The position numbers and the translations under genes are program-made. The notes below the pieces were generated by a model that saw only the letters and a list, made by a program, of their open reading frames with translations, did no database searches and was not told where the DNA came from. Of a stretch of 21,980 nucleotides of DNA, positions 1 through 6,736 are shown piece by piece. Numbering within the stretch: position 1 is the first letter of the stretch; each line of letters begins with the position of its first letter. The stretch spans positions 1-21,980 of the forward strand of contig JBMNNN010000018.1 of NCBI GenBank assembly GCA_050942555.1, given 5' to 3'. This DNA comes from JAAYXU01 sp050942555. GTDB taxonomy: Bacteria > Bacillota > Clostridia > Christensenellales > UMGS416.

Positions 1-513
1 ATATGGAGCGCCGGGTGCTCCACCGGCGAGGAAGCATACTCGCTGGCGATGGTGATTGACGGGTTCTTCGGGAGCCGCCTTGCGTCGTGGGACACCCGGA
101 TACTGGGTACCGACATATCCACCCGCGCGATCCGCCACGCACAGGAAGGATGCTACAGCGGCCAGTCGATCAGCCGGATGCCCGCGGATCTGTTTGGCAG
201 GTATTTCGAGCGCGTCGGCGAAGACCGCTTCCGGGTCTGCGAGCGGATCCGCAGCCAGGTCATATTCCGGCGTTTCAATCTGATGGAGCAGGAACTCCCG
301 TTCCGGCGAAAGTTCCACGTGATATTCTGCCGCAACGTCATGATCTATTTCGACCAGCCCACGAAAAACGCGCTCGTGAACCGGTTCTATGAGATGACCG
401 AGCCGGGAGGCTATCTGTTCATCGGACACTCGGAGGCGCTTGAGCGCGACAAAACGATGTACCGGTACGTGATGCCGGCCGTATATCGCAAACCCGAAGG
501 GGTACTGCAATAA
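1..513 (+). CDS. cheR: Chemotaxis protein methyltransferase CheR, 3' part
   Basis: CheR transfers methyl groups from S-adenosylmethionine to glutamates of chemoreceptors in the cytoplasm and opposes CheB. The reading frame is open from base 1, so the gene starts upstream of the window; the visible 170 codons are the catalytic part of a protein usually near 260-280 residues. The first residues read IWSAGCSTGEEAYSLAM, the SAM-binding loop typical of CheR. They are followed by LGTDIS (acidic motif), FRRFNLME and the conserved FCRNVMIYFD, then GGYLFIGHSE near the end. The N-terminal helical CheR domain is missing because of the window edge. The ATG at base 49 lies inside the conserved domain and is not the true start. 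cheB follows after 18 bases, so the two are probably one transcript. Identification is firm. Confidence 0.95.
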   Translation: MWSAGCSTGEEAYSLAMVIDGFFGSRLASWDTRILGTDISTRAIRHAQEGCYSGQSISRMPADLFGRYFERVGEDRFRVCERIRSQVIFRRFNLMEQELPFRRKFHVIFCRNVMIYFDQPTKNALVNRFYEMTEPGGYLFIGHSEALERDKTMYRYVMPAVYRKPEGVLQ

Positions 514-531
514 CGATCCGATGGAGGCGCC

Positions 532-1560
532 ATGCTTTCTCGTCCGGCAATACGGGTCCTCATCATAGACGACTCGATGGTCTTCAGGGAATCGATCCGA
601 AAAGGGCTTGAGAAGGATCCGCTGATCGAAGTGGCGGGAACGGCCGGGGATCCCTATGAGGCGCGGGATAAAATCATCAGCCTGCGGCCCGATGTGCTCA
701 CGCTGGATATCGAGATGCCCAAAATGAACGGCATCGAGTTCCTGCGTAGGCTGATGCCCCAGTACCCGCTGCCCGTCGTCGTGGTAAGCTCGGTGAGCGG
801 CGGGGTTTTCGACGCGATCAACGCGGGCGCCGTGGATTTTGTAAGCAAGCCGCAGCTGCGCGATTCCGGTGAAATCGAGCGGTTTCACAGGGAACTGGCG
901 TTTAAAATAAAGATCGCATCGACAGCCAGGGTCGCAGGTTCCAGGCGGCTGCGCGCGCGGGGAAGCGCTGGCCCGTCGCGCTCGCTGAGGTGCGATATCA
1001 TCGTAGCGATCGGCGCGTCGACCGGAGGACCCGAGGCGCTCTCCGAGGTGGTGCGGGGTTTTCCGGCCGATATGCCTGCCGTGCTGATCGTGCAGCATAT
1101 GCCGCCTGTCTTTACCGGGATGTTTGCCCAGCGGCTCAACAGCAGCTGCGCGATGGAGGTCCGGGAGGCCCGGGACCGGGAACCGGTCCGGCAGGGCGTC
1201 GCGCTGATCGCGCCGGGCGGCATGCACATGCAGGTAGCGGGGCGCGGGAACGACAGGTTTGTCCGCTGCTTCGGGGGCGAAAAGGTGAGCGGCCACTGTC
1301 CTTCGGTCGATGTGCTCTTTCACAGCGTGGCGTCGTGCTGCGGGGCGGGCGCGGTGGGCGTCATACTCACCGGCATGGGCTACGACGGGGCGCGGGGGAT
1401 TGCCGCGATGCGCAGGGCGGGAGCGCGCACCGTCGGGCAGGACCGGGCCTCGAGCGTCGTATACGGCATGCCCAGGGTCGCCTACGATCTGGGCGGCGTG
1501 GAGCGGCAGGTGCCTTTGGGAAAGATCGCGCAGACGGTGCTGGATATGGCCCGGGCGTGA
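532..1560 (+). CDS. cheB: Chemotaxis response regulator protein-glutamate methylesterase CheB
   Basis: CheB removes methyl groups from, and deamidates, chemoreceptors when phosphorylated by CheA. The 342-residue protein has the usual length and layout. A receiver domain spans about residues 7-110, with the acidic pair D13/D14, phospho-acceptor D59 in LTLDIEMP, and K106 in VSKP. A charged linker (about 111-152) follows. The methylesterase domain (about 155-340) has a visible catalytic triad: S163 in GASTGGPEA, H189 in VQHMPP and D285 in GMGYDGARG. The ATG is preceded by GGAGG at 523-527. It lies 18 bases after cheR, so translation of one cluster is likely; receptors and CheA/CheW must be encoded elsewhere. 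All catalytic residues are present and nothing suggests loss of function. Confidence 0.97.
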   Translation: MLSRPAIRVLIIDDSMVFRESIRKGLEKDPLIEVAGTAGDPYEARDKIISLRPDVLTLDIEMPKMNGIEFLRRLMPQYPLPVVVVSSVSGGVFDAINAGAVDFVSKPQLRDSGEIERFHRELAFKIKIASTARVAGSRRLRARGSAGPSRSLRCDIIVAIGASTGGPEALSEVVRGFPADMPAVLIVQHMPPVFTGMFAQRLNSSCAMEVREARDREPVRQGVALIAPGGMHMQVAGRGNDRFVRCFGGEKVSGHCPSVDVLFHSVASCCGAGAVGVILTGMGYDGARGIAAMRRAGARTVGQDRASSVVYGMPRVAYDLGGVERQVPLGKIAQTVLDMARA

Positions 1561-1624
1561 GGATGTGATATTTTAGGGCAGGATGCTCTCATCTGCGGGT
1601 TCCGGACGCCATTGGTCTGATCCG

Positions 1625-1639
1625 CTGTCTGGCAGACAG
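1625..1639. repeat. Perfect 7+1+7 palindrome in the cheB downstream gap
   Basis: CTGTCTG-G-CAGACAG is a perfect inverted repeat with a single central base. A one-base loop cannot form a good RNA hairpin, so if it has a role it is more likely a protein-binding site. It lies about 90 bases upstream of the promoter-like sequence of the next gene. Function is unknown. Confidence 0.4.
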
Positions 1640-1727
1640 GTCACGCACCATGTGGAAAAAAATATAGCAAAATGATATGCATATGCATGAGAATGTAAAA
1701 ATACGCATATAAAAAAAGGATTTCCTA

Positions 1728-1756
1728 TTGACGGAACGTGCCGCACAGGGCATAGT
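1728..1756 (+). promoter_or_regulatory. Sigma-A-type promoter of the iron-sulfur protein gene
   Basis: TTGACG, a 17-base spacer and CATAGT lie 27 bases before the start codon at 1783. The region just upstream (1660-1725) is unusually AT-rich for this window and includes the 12-base palindrome ATGCATATGCAT at 1677-1688. The -35 box and spacing are good and the -10 box is one base from TATAGT. Confidence 0.5.
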
Positions 1757-1782
1757 TAAGGCAAAGGGAGGGAGGAAACGCC

Positions 1783-2781
1783 ATGCTTGATTCAAAAAAG
1801 GTAAAACAGATCGCCAAATCGCTGGGCGCAGACCTTGTCGGAATCGCCTCGATGGACCGCTTCGAGGGAGCGCCGCCACAGATGGACCCCCGCTTCATCA
1901 TGCCGAGGGCCAAATCGATGGTCGTCTTCGCGTTCCGCATCTACCGCGGGTCGCTCCGGGGCATCGAGGAAGGAACCCACATGAGCAACTACCCCTCTAT
2001 GGGCTACGGCGGCATCAATAACATCTACATGCCGATCTTCGTCATGAATTTCTCCCGAATATTCGAGGACGAGGGCTATGAGTGCATACCGTTCGGGTAC
2101 CACGATTACTGGCGCCCGATCGACGCGTACCACGGGCCCGAGAGCTACCGCGGCGGCAAGCCCCTGAGCCGGCCTGTCGCGCCGGGCAAGCCCGCTCCCG
2201 ACGTGATGCCCCATATGCGCATCGCCGCATATCTGGCGGGCCTTGGCGAGATCGGGTACAGCAACGTGTTCCTGACGCCCGAGTTTGGTCCCCGGCAGCG
2301 GCTGGGCATGGTCATGACCGAGATGGAGCTGGAGCCCGATCCGATATACGAGGGGCCGCCGCTGTGCAACCGCTGCATGGCGTGTGTGCGCGACTGCCCC
2401 GGCGATGCGATCAGCGCGACCGAGACCGTGAAGGTCAATCTGGCGGGCCATACGGTCGAAATGGGGAAGCTCGACTCCGACGCCTGCGCGATGGCATTCC
2501 GGGGCGCCGAGAAGTGCAAGCCGGGCGAATGGGGTACCTATATCGAGGGCAGCAACGAATACAAGCCCAGCCCCATCACGCCCTACTATAAAAAGCCGCA
2601 CAACATATACATGCACGGAGAAGCCATTTGCGGCGGGCGCGGCTGCCTGCGCGCCTGCATGATCAATCTCGAGGCGCGAGGCGCCATCCGCAACCAGTTC
2701 AAATATCCGTTCCGCACCCAGAAACCGTGGACCGTCGACTGGTCCGACTACGATCCCACCGACGACCGGGTGCGCGCCTGA
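1783..2781 (+). CDS. 4Fe-4S protein of the epoxyqueuosine reductase / reductive dehalogenase-like superfamily
   Basis: The 332-residue protein has no signal peptide and is probably a cytoplasmic redox enzyme. The segment GLGEIGYSNVFLTPEFGPR (about 154-171) followed by RLGMVMTEMELEPD is the hallmark shared by QueG and the catalytic part of reductive dehalogenases. C195, C198, C201 and C205 (CNRCMACVRDCP) form a ferredoxin-type 4Fe-4S site. A second set, C283-x4-C288-x3-C292 with C235 and C245 as further candidates, would bind another cluster. It lacks a TAT leader, so a respiratory dehalogenase is unlikely; the C-terminal HEAT-like repeats of many QueG proteins are also not evident. The substrate is therefore open. 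It is monocistronic, with its own promoter and a strong terminator; GGGAGGGAGG precedes the ATG. Superfamily placement is good, exact function uncertain. Confidence 0.75.
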   Translation: MLDSKKVKQIAKSLGADLVGIASMDRFEGAPPQMDPRFIMPRAKSMVVFAFRIYRGSLRGIEEGTHMSNYPSMGYGGINNIYMPIFVMNFSRIFEDEGYECIPFGYHDYWRPIDAYHGPESYRGGKPLSRPVAPGKPAPDVMPHMRIAAYLAGLGEIGYSNVFLTPEFGPRQRLGMVMTEMELEPDPIYEGPPLCNRCMACVRDCPGDAISATETVKVNLAGHTVEMGKLDSDACAMAFRGAEKCKPGEWGTYIEGSNEYKPSPITPYYKKPHNIYMHGEAICGGRGCLRACMINLEARGAIRNQFKYPFRTQKPWTVDWSDYDPTDDRVRA

Positions 2782-2791
2782 CAGAACCGGA

Positions 2792-2826
2792 CCCCGGAGC
2801 GCCGGAAAACGGCGCTCCGGGGTTTT
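2792..2826 (+). terminator. Strong intrinsic terminator after the iron-sulfur protein gene
   Basis: The arms CCCCGGAGCGCC (2792-2803) and GGCGCTCCGGGG (2811-2822) are perfectly complementary. An additional G-C pair closes a GAAAA loop, giving 13 pairs, and TTTT follows. It starts 11 bases after the stop codon and insulates the transporter operon downstream. Confidence 0.9.
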
Positions 2827-2913
2827 CAAATCCGCTCGATCCTATATCCCTATTCGTTTTCACGGCCCGATAGACGCAATGTAAAGAAATGCATATGAGA
2901 AAAAATCAAATGA

Positions 2914-2943
2914 TTGACGGTATAACATCGTTCAATATATACT
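2914..2943 (+). promoter_or_regulatory. Promoter of the sugar ABC transporter operon
   Basis: TTGACG, an 18-base spacer and TATACT lie about 90 bases upstream of the first permease gene, inside an AT-rich stretch. The copies of ATGCATAT at 2889 and 2969 flank it. No clear CcpA (cre) site was recognised. Confidence 0.6.
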
Positions 2944-3030
2944 TTATTTATAAACAGGCCGTTTTTCCATGCATATTGTCGAAGAACCGTGTAAGCCTGC
3001 GCACAGCCGCGCTGGAAAGAAGGGGTTGCG

Positions 3031-3969
3031 ATGGATCAGGCTGCAAGTCTCCGCCACAAAAACAGGGTATCCGGTTTCAGCTACCTGAAACGGAACTGGG
3101 ATCTGTATCTGCTGCTCGTACCCGTCGCCGCGTACTTCATCATTTTCAAATACATCCCGATGTACGGCGTGCAGATCGCGTTTAAGAACTTCATCGCCTC
3201 CAAGGGCATCTGGGGCAGCCCCTGGGTCGGGGCCGAGCATTTCAACCGCTTTTTCAGCAGCTACTATTTTAAAAACATCGTCACCAATACGCTGGGCATC
3301 AGCCTGTACGCGCTGATTGCAGGATTTCCCGTGCCCATACTGCTGGCCCTCATGCTCAACGAGGTGCGCCACACGCGCTTTAAAAAGGCCGTGCAGACCG
3401 TCACCTACGCGCCGCATTTTATATCGATGGTGGTCATGTGCAGCATGATCATACTCTTTCTTTCGCCGCAGGCAGGGTTTGTAAACAGGATACTCAAAGC
3501 GCTGGGTTTTGAGGGCATCTATTTCATGGGCGAGCCTGCCTGGTTTAAAACGATCTATGTCTTTTCGGGCATATGGCAGAACGCCGGATGGAGCTCCATC
3601 ATCTATATGGCGGCTCTTGCCGGAATCGACCCGCAGCTTCACGAGGCGGCCATCGTCGACGGCGCGGGCAGGCTGCGCCGGATATGGCACATCAATATTC
3701 CCGGGATACTGCCCACGGCGGTCATACTGCTCATCCTCAACAGCGGTCAGCTGATGAGCGTGGGGTTTGAGAAGGTATTCCTGCTGCAGAATGACCTCAA
3801 CCGGTCGACGTCCGACGTCATATCGACGTTCGTGTACCGTGTGGGGCTCATACAGCGGGACTTCAGCTTTTCCACGGCCGTTAACCTTTTTAACTCCGTC
3901 ATCAACATGATACTGCTGGTGCTGGTCAATACGATCTCCCGCCGGGTCGGCGAAACCAGCCTGTGGTAA
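3031..3969 (+). CDS. ABC transporter permease, LplB type (carbohydrate uptake family 1)
   Basis: This integral membrane protein forms half of the translocation channel of a binding-protein-dependent sugar importer. The 312 residues show a cytoplasmic N-terminus and about six hydrophobic segments, beginning with DLYLLLVPVAAYFIIF (about 24-39). The sequence YIPMYGVQIAFKNF after the first segment is typical of LplB/YteP-like permeases. The EAA loop that contacts the ATPase is visible as HEAAIVDGAGRLRRIWHINIP (about 204-224). The ATG follows GAAAGAAGGGG. It is the first gene of an operon with a second permease 33 bases downstream and a lipoprotein binding protein. Substrate cannot be read from sequence; relatives import oligosaccharides. 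Confidence 0.93.
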   Translation: MDQAASLRHKNRVSGFSYLKRNWDLYLLLVPVAAYFIIFKYIPMYGVQIAFKNFIASKGIWGSPWVGAEHFNRFFSSYYFKNIVTNTLGISLYALIAGFPVPILLALMLNEVRHTRFKKAVQTVTYAPHFISMVVMCSMIILFLSPQAGFVNRILKALGFEGIYFMGEPAWFKTIYVFSGIWQNAGWSSIIYMAALAGIDPQLHEAAIVDGAGRLRRIWHINIPGILPTAVILLILNSGQLMSVGFEKVFLLQNDLNRSTSDVISTFVYRVGLIQRDFSFSTAVNLFNSVINMILLVLVNTISRRVGETSLW

Positions 3970-4002
3970 GCGCGTTTTCTTGAGACAGAAAGGAGGCTCC
4001 CC

Positions 4003-4893
4003 GTGGCGATAACCGGCAGATCCCTGAACGACAGGGTTTTCGACACGATAAACTATACGCTTCTCACGCTCGTGCTGATCGTCGTGGCCTACCCTCTGCT
4101 GTTTGTCGTAGCGTCCTCTTTCAGCGATCCGCTGGCGGTGATGGGCGGCAAGGTCTGGCTGTGGCCCGTCAGGCCCAACCTGAAGGCCTACCGCATGGTT
4201 TTCCGCGATCCCGACATCATGACCGGGTACAGAAACACGCTTGCGTATACGGTCACCGGTACCCTGCTGAACCTTGCGATGACGACGGCCGCGGCATATC
4301 CGCTGTCCCGCCGCAATCTCCGGGGCAAGGGCCTTATCACCGCGCTGATGGCCTTTACGATGTTTTTCAGCGGGGGGCTCATCCCGACGTACCTTGTGGT
4401 CCTGAAGCTGGGGCTCATCGACCGCTTCGGCGCGATGATACTGCCCAATGCCGTCGCGGTCATGAATATCATCATCATGCGCACGTTTTTCCAGACATCG
4501 ATTCCCTACGAGCTGGAGGAGGCGGCGTTTGTGGACGGCTGTACGAACCTGGGCTCGCTGTGGCGCATCGTGCTGCCGCTGTCAAAGCCCATCATCGCGG
4601 TCATGGTGCTCTTTTATGGCGTGGGGCACTGGAACGCGTTCTTCAACGGGCTCATCTATCTCAACAGCCAGGGTAAGTTCCCGCTGCAGCTCATCATGCG
4701 GGGGATACTCATACAAAACCAGATGTCACAGGAAATGGTCGACGAGATCGAGGATATCGCCAGTCGGCAGATGATGGCCGAGGGCATCAAGTACGCGCTC
4801 ATCATCGTGGCCAGCCTGCCGGTGCTCGCGCTGTATCCGCTGCTGCAGAAGTATTTCGTGCAGGGAGTCATGATCGGGGCCATCAAGGGATAA
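4003..4893 (+). CDS. ABC transporter permease, YtcP/AraQ type (carbohydrate uptake family 1)
   Basis: This is the second channel subunit, expected to pair with the upstream LplB-like permease. The 296 residues contain about six membrane segments, starting with YTLLTLVLIVVAYPLLFVVA (about 18-37), followed by SSFSDPLAV, a signature of YtcP-like permeases. The EAA loop reads ELEEAAFVDGCTNLGSLWRI (about 170-189). The C-terminus ends with KYFVQGVMIGAIKG, the usual end of this family. The start is GTG, fixed by AAGGAGG at 3990-3996 six bases upstream. The gene is cotranscribed with its neighbours. No ATP-binding subunit is encoded here; such systems often use a shared MsmX-like ATPase encoded elsewhere. 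Confidence 0.93.
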   Translation: MAITGRSLNDRVFDTINYTLLTLVLIVVAYPLLFVVASSFSDPLAVMGGKVWLWPVRPNLKAYRMVFRDPDIMTGYRNTLAYTVTGTLLNLAMTTAAAYPLSRRNLRGKGLITALMAFTMFFSGGLIPTYLVVLKLGLIDRFGAMILPNAVAVMNIIIMRTFFQTSIPYELEEAAFVDGCTNLGSLWRIVLPLSKPIIAVMVLFYGVGHWNAFFNGLIYLNSQGKFPLQLIMRGILIQNQMSQEMVDEIEDIASRQMMAEGIKYALIIVASLPVLALYPLLQKYFVQGVMIGAIKG

Positions 4894-4943
4894 AATGGAA
4901 TCAGGCCCGATTGCATGCGTCGGGCTTTGATGATACACTTATA

Positions 4944-4949
4944 AAGGAG
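4944..4949 (+). promoter_or_regulatory. Ribosome binding site that fixes the binding-protein start
   Basis: AAGGAG lies nine bases before the ATG at 4959. This selects that ATG over the upstream in-frame TTG at 4911 and the ATG at 4953, and places the signal peptide at the very N-terminus. Confidence 0.8.
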
Positions 4950-4958
4950 AGGATGTAC

Positions 4959-6623
4959 ATGAAGAGGTTTCTTTTCGTCACCCTCGCCCTGGCGCTGGTT
5001 ATCACACTGGGCGCCTGCACACAGGGGCAGACTTCGGCTCCCACCGCGACGCCGGGCAAGGCTACCGCGCCTCCCGCAACACCCGAATCCACGGTCGACA
5101 AGGCGAATGACGGCATCATAGAGACCAGCACCGGCACCGCCTTCCCGATCGTCGATGAACCCATCACGCTCAAAGCCTTCGCAATGGCCGGACCCTACAA
5201 CAAAGGCGACTTCAATGAACTCGAGATATGGAAAGTCTATGAGGAAATGACCAACATCCATATCGACTTTGAGGCCTATCCCACCAGCCAGATCACCGAA
5301 AAGCTGAGCCTGACACTGTCGACCAACCAGCTTCCCGACATATTCTTCAAAGTAGGCATCAGCAATGCCGACATCGTCAAGTATGCGGGACAGGAAATAC
5401 TGGTTCCCGTCACCGATTATCTGGCCGACTACGCGCCCAACTACAGCCAGCTCCTCGACGACTATGCCGAGGTGAAGAAGACCGTGACGATGCAGGACGG
5501 CCACATATACGGTTTCCCGTATCTCGTATCGGCGTCGGTATCCAACCTTTCCCCGAAGATGTTCTACAACGCCGAGTGGATGGACGCCCTGAACCTGTCG
5601 CCGCCTGAGACGCTCGAGGATCTTGAGTCGGTGCTCATCGAGATCCGGGACGGTGATCCCAACGGAAACAGCGAGAAAGATGAGATACCGCTGGGCGCGG
5701 ACGGTCTGCTGCAAATCGAGAAGGCGCTGCGCGGTTCCTTCGGGCTGGGTACCCGCGGCTCCAGGGTGCTGGACTTCGATATCGACGAAACCACCGGCAA
5801 GCTGCGGTACATCTACACGAGCGACGAATACAAGGCGCTGCTCCAGTACCAGAACAAGCTCTACACCCAGCGCCTCATCGACCAGGAAATATTCACCGCC
5901 GACCTGGCGGGCTTCACGGCCAAGGCCGAGCAGAACATCATCGGCTTCGCCTTCATACACAACCACCAGTATCTGGGCGAGACCTACAAGGAGAACTATG
6001 TCGGGCTGGCCAAGCCCCTCAAGGGCCCCGCGGAGAAACTCATGTACACCGCCCGGACCAACCCGGTAGCCGGTCAGTACTACTTCATCACAAAGACCAA
6101 CCCCTATCCCGAGGCTTCGGTCCGGTGGGTCGACTACTTCTACAGCGACGACGGCATCAGGCTGTACTTTATGGGCATGGAAGGGGTCACCTACGAGCTG
6201 GATGCCGAAGGCGATCCGTATTTCAACGACTATGTCAAAAACAACCCCGACGGCCTTAACTGGGAAGAGGCGCTGGGCCGCTTTGTTCCCTGGAGCGGCG
6301 GCGCGAACCCCTCTATCGCGAACGACAAGTATTTCGGCGACCAGGTGGTCGGCCAGGTCACCTCTGACGCGGCCAAGGCCCTGATGCCCTATACGCCCGA
6401 GGAAGTCTGGGGCGCTTTCAGTTTCTCGGAGGCCGACAGCACCCGCCTGTCGGTACTCAACCAGGATATCGGCACTTACATCATCGACATGCGTTCTCAG
6501 TTCATCACCGGCAACGCGTCGTTCGATGCGTGGGATACCTATGTGACCACGCTCGAGAACATGGGCCTTCAGGAGCTCATCGAAATCACCCAGCGGGGAC
6601 TTGACGACTACAACAGCAGATAA
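4959..6623 (+). CDS. Extracellular solute-binding lipoprotein of a sugar ABC transporter (LipO-like)
   Basis: This protein captures the substrate outside the membrane and delivers it to the two upstream permeases. With the ATG at 4959 it has 554 residues. Residues 1-19 are a lipoprotein signal peptide and the lipobox LGAC places the lipidated cysteine at residue 20. A low-complexity linker rich in T, A, P and S (about 21-48) tethers the folded domain. The body resembles the large family-1 binding proteins of LplA/LipO type; SLTLSTNQLPDIFF is typical of the first lobe. The gene is 65 bases behind the permease gene and preceded by a small hairpin (4905-4925). Two strong hairpins follow its stop codon. 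The ligand is unknown, probably an oligosaccharide. Confidence 0.9.
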   Translation: MKRFLFVTLALALVITLGACTQGQTSAPTATPGKATAPPATPESTVDKANDGIIETSTGTAFPIVDEPITLKAFAMAGPYNKGDFNELEIWKVYEEMTNIHIDFEAYPTSQITEKLSLTLSTNQLPDIFFKVGISNADIVKYAGQEILVPVTDYLADYAPNYSQLLDDYAEVKKTVTMQDGHIYGFPYLVSASVSNLSPKMFYNAEWMDALNLSPPETLEDLESVLIEIRDGDPNGNSEKDEIPLGADGLLQIEKALRGSFGLGTRGSRVLDFDIDETTGKLRYIYTSDEYKALLQYQNKLYTQRLIDQEIFTADLAGFTAKAEQNIIGFAFIHNHQYLGETYKENYVGLAKPLKGPAEKLMYTARTNPVAGQYYFITKTNPYPEASVRWVDYFYSDDGIRLYFMGMEGVTYELDAEGDPYFNDYVKNNPDGLNWEEALGRFVPWSGGANPSIANDKYFGDQVVGQVTSDAAKALMPYTPEEVWGAFSFSEADSTRLSVLNQDIGTYIIDMRSQFITGNASFDAWDTYVTTLENMGLQELIEITQRGLDDYNSR

Positions 6624-6638
6624 CCGAACCTTCCCGTG

Positions 6639-6667
6639 CGGCGCGGACAGCGCAGCTGCCCGCGCCG
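6639..6667 (+). other. Intercistronic hairpin 1 after the binding-protein gene
   Basis: CGGCGCGG (6639-6646) pairs perfectly with CCGCGCCG (6660-6667). Inside, CAGC pairs with GCTG around a three-base loop, with one A/C mismatch between the two stems. There is no T-run, so it is not a standard intrinsic terminator. It may protect the upstream mRNA from 3' exonucleases. Confidence 0.65.
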
Positions 6668-6670
6668 ACG

Positions 6671-6709
6671 GATACCGGCAGACCGCGCAAGCGGCCTGCA
6701 GCCGGTATC
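6671..6709 (+). other. Intercistronic hairpin 2, with inner GCAA tetraloop
   Basis: GATACCGGC (6671-6679) pairs perfectly with GCCGGTATC (6701-6709). An inner stem CCGC/GCGG closes a GCAA (GNRA-type) loop. It begins only three bases after hairpin 1 and ends 27 bases before the regulator start. No T-run follows, so partial read-through into the regulator gene is likely. Confidence 0.65.
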
Positions 6710-6736
6710 TCACACGATAGACAAGGGGAGCGAATA

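Noticed and set aside
1578..1596. Hairpin after cheB as a terminator
   Set aside because: Only seven pairs with a bulged base and no T-run; too weak to call.
1792..2829. 345-codon open frame antisense to the iron-sulfur protein gene
   Set aside because: The sense frame has cysteine motifs, promoter and ribosome site; the antisense frame would begin inside the terminator.
4911..4958. Longer N-terminus for the binding protein from TTG 4911
   Set aside because: It would put 16 residues before the lipoprotein signal peptide and lacks a ribosome site.
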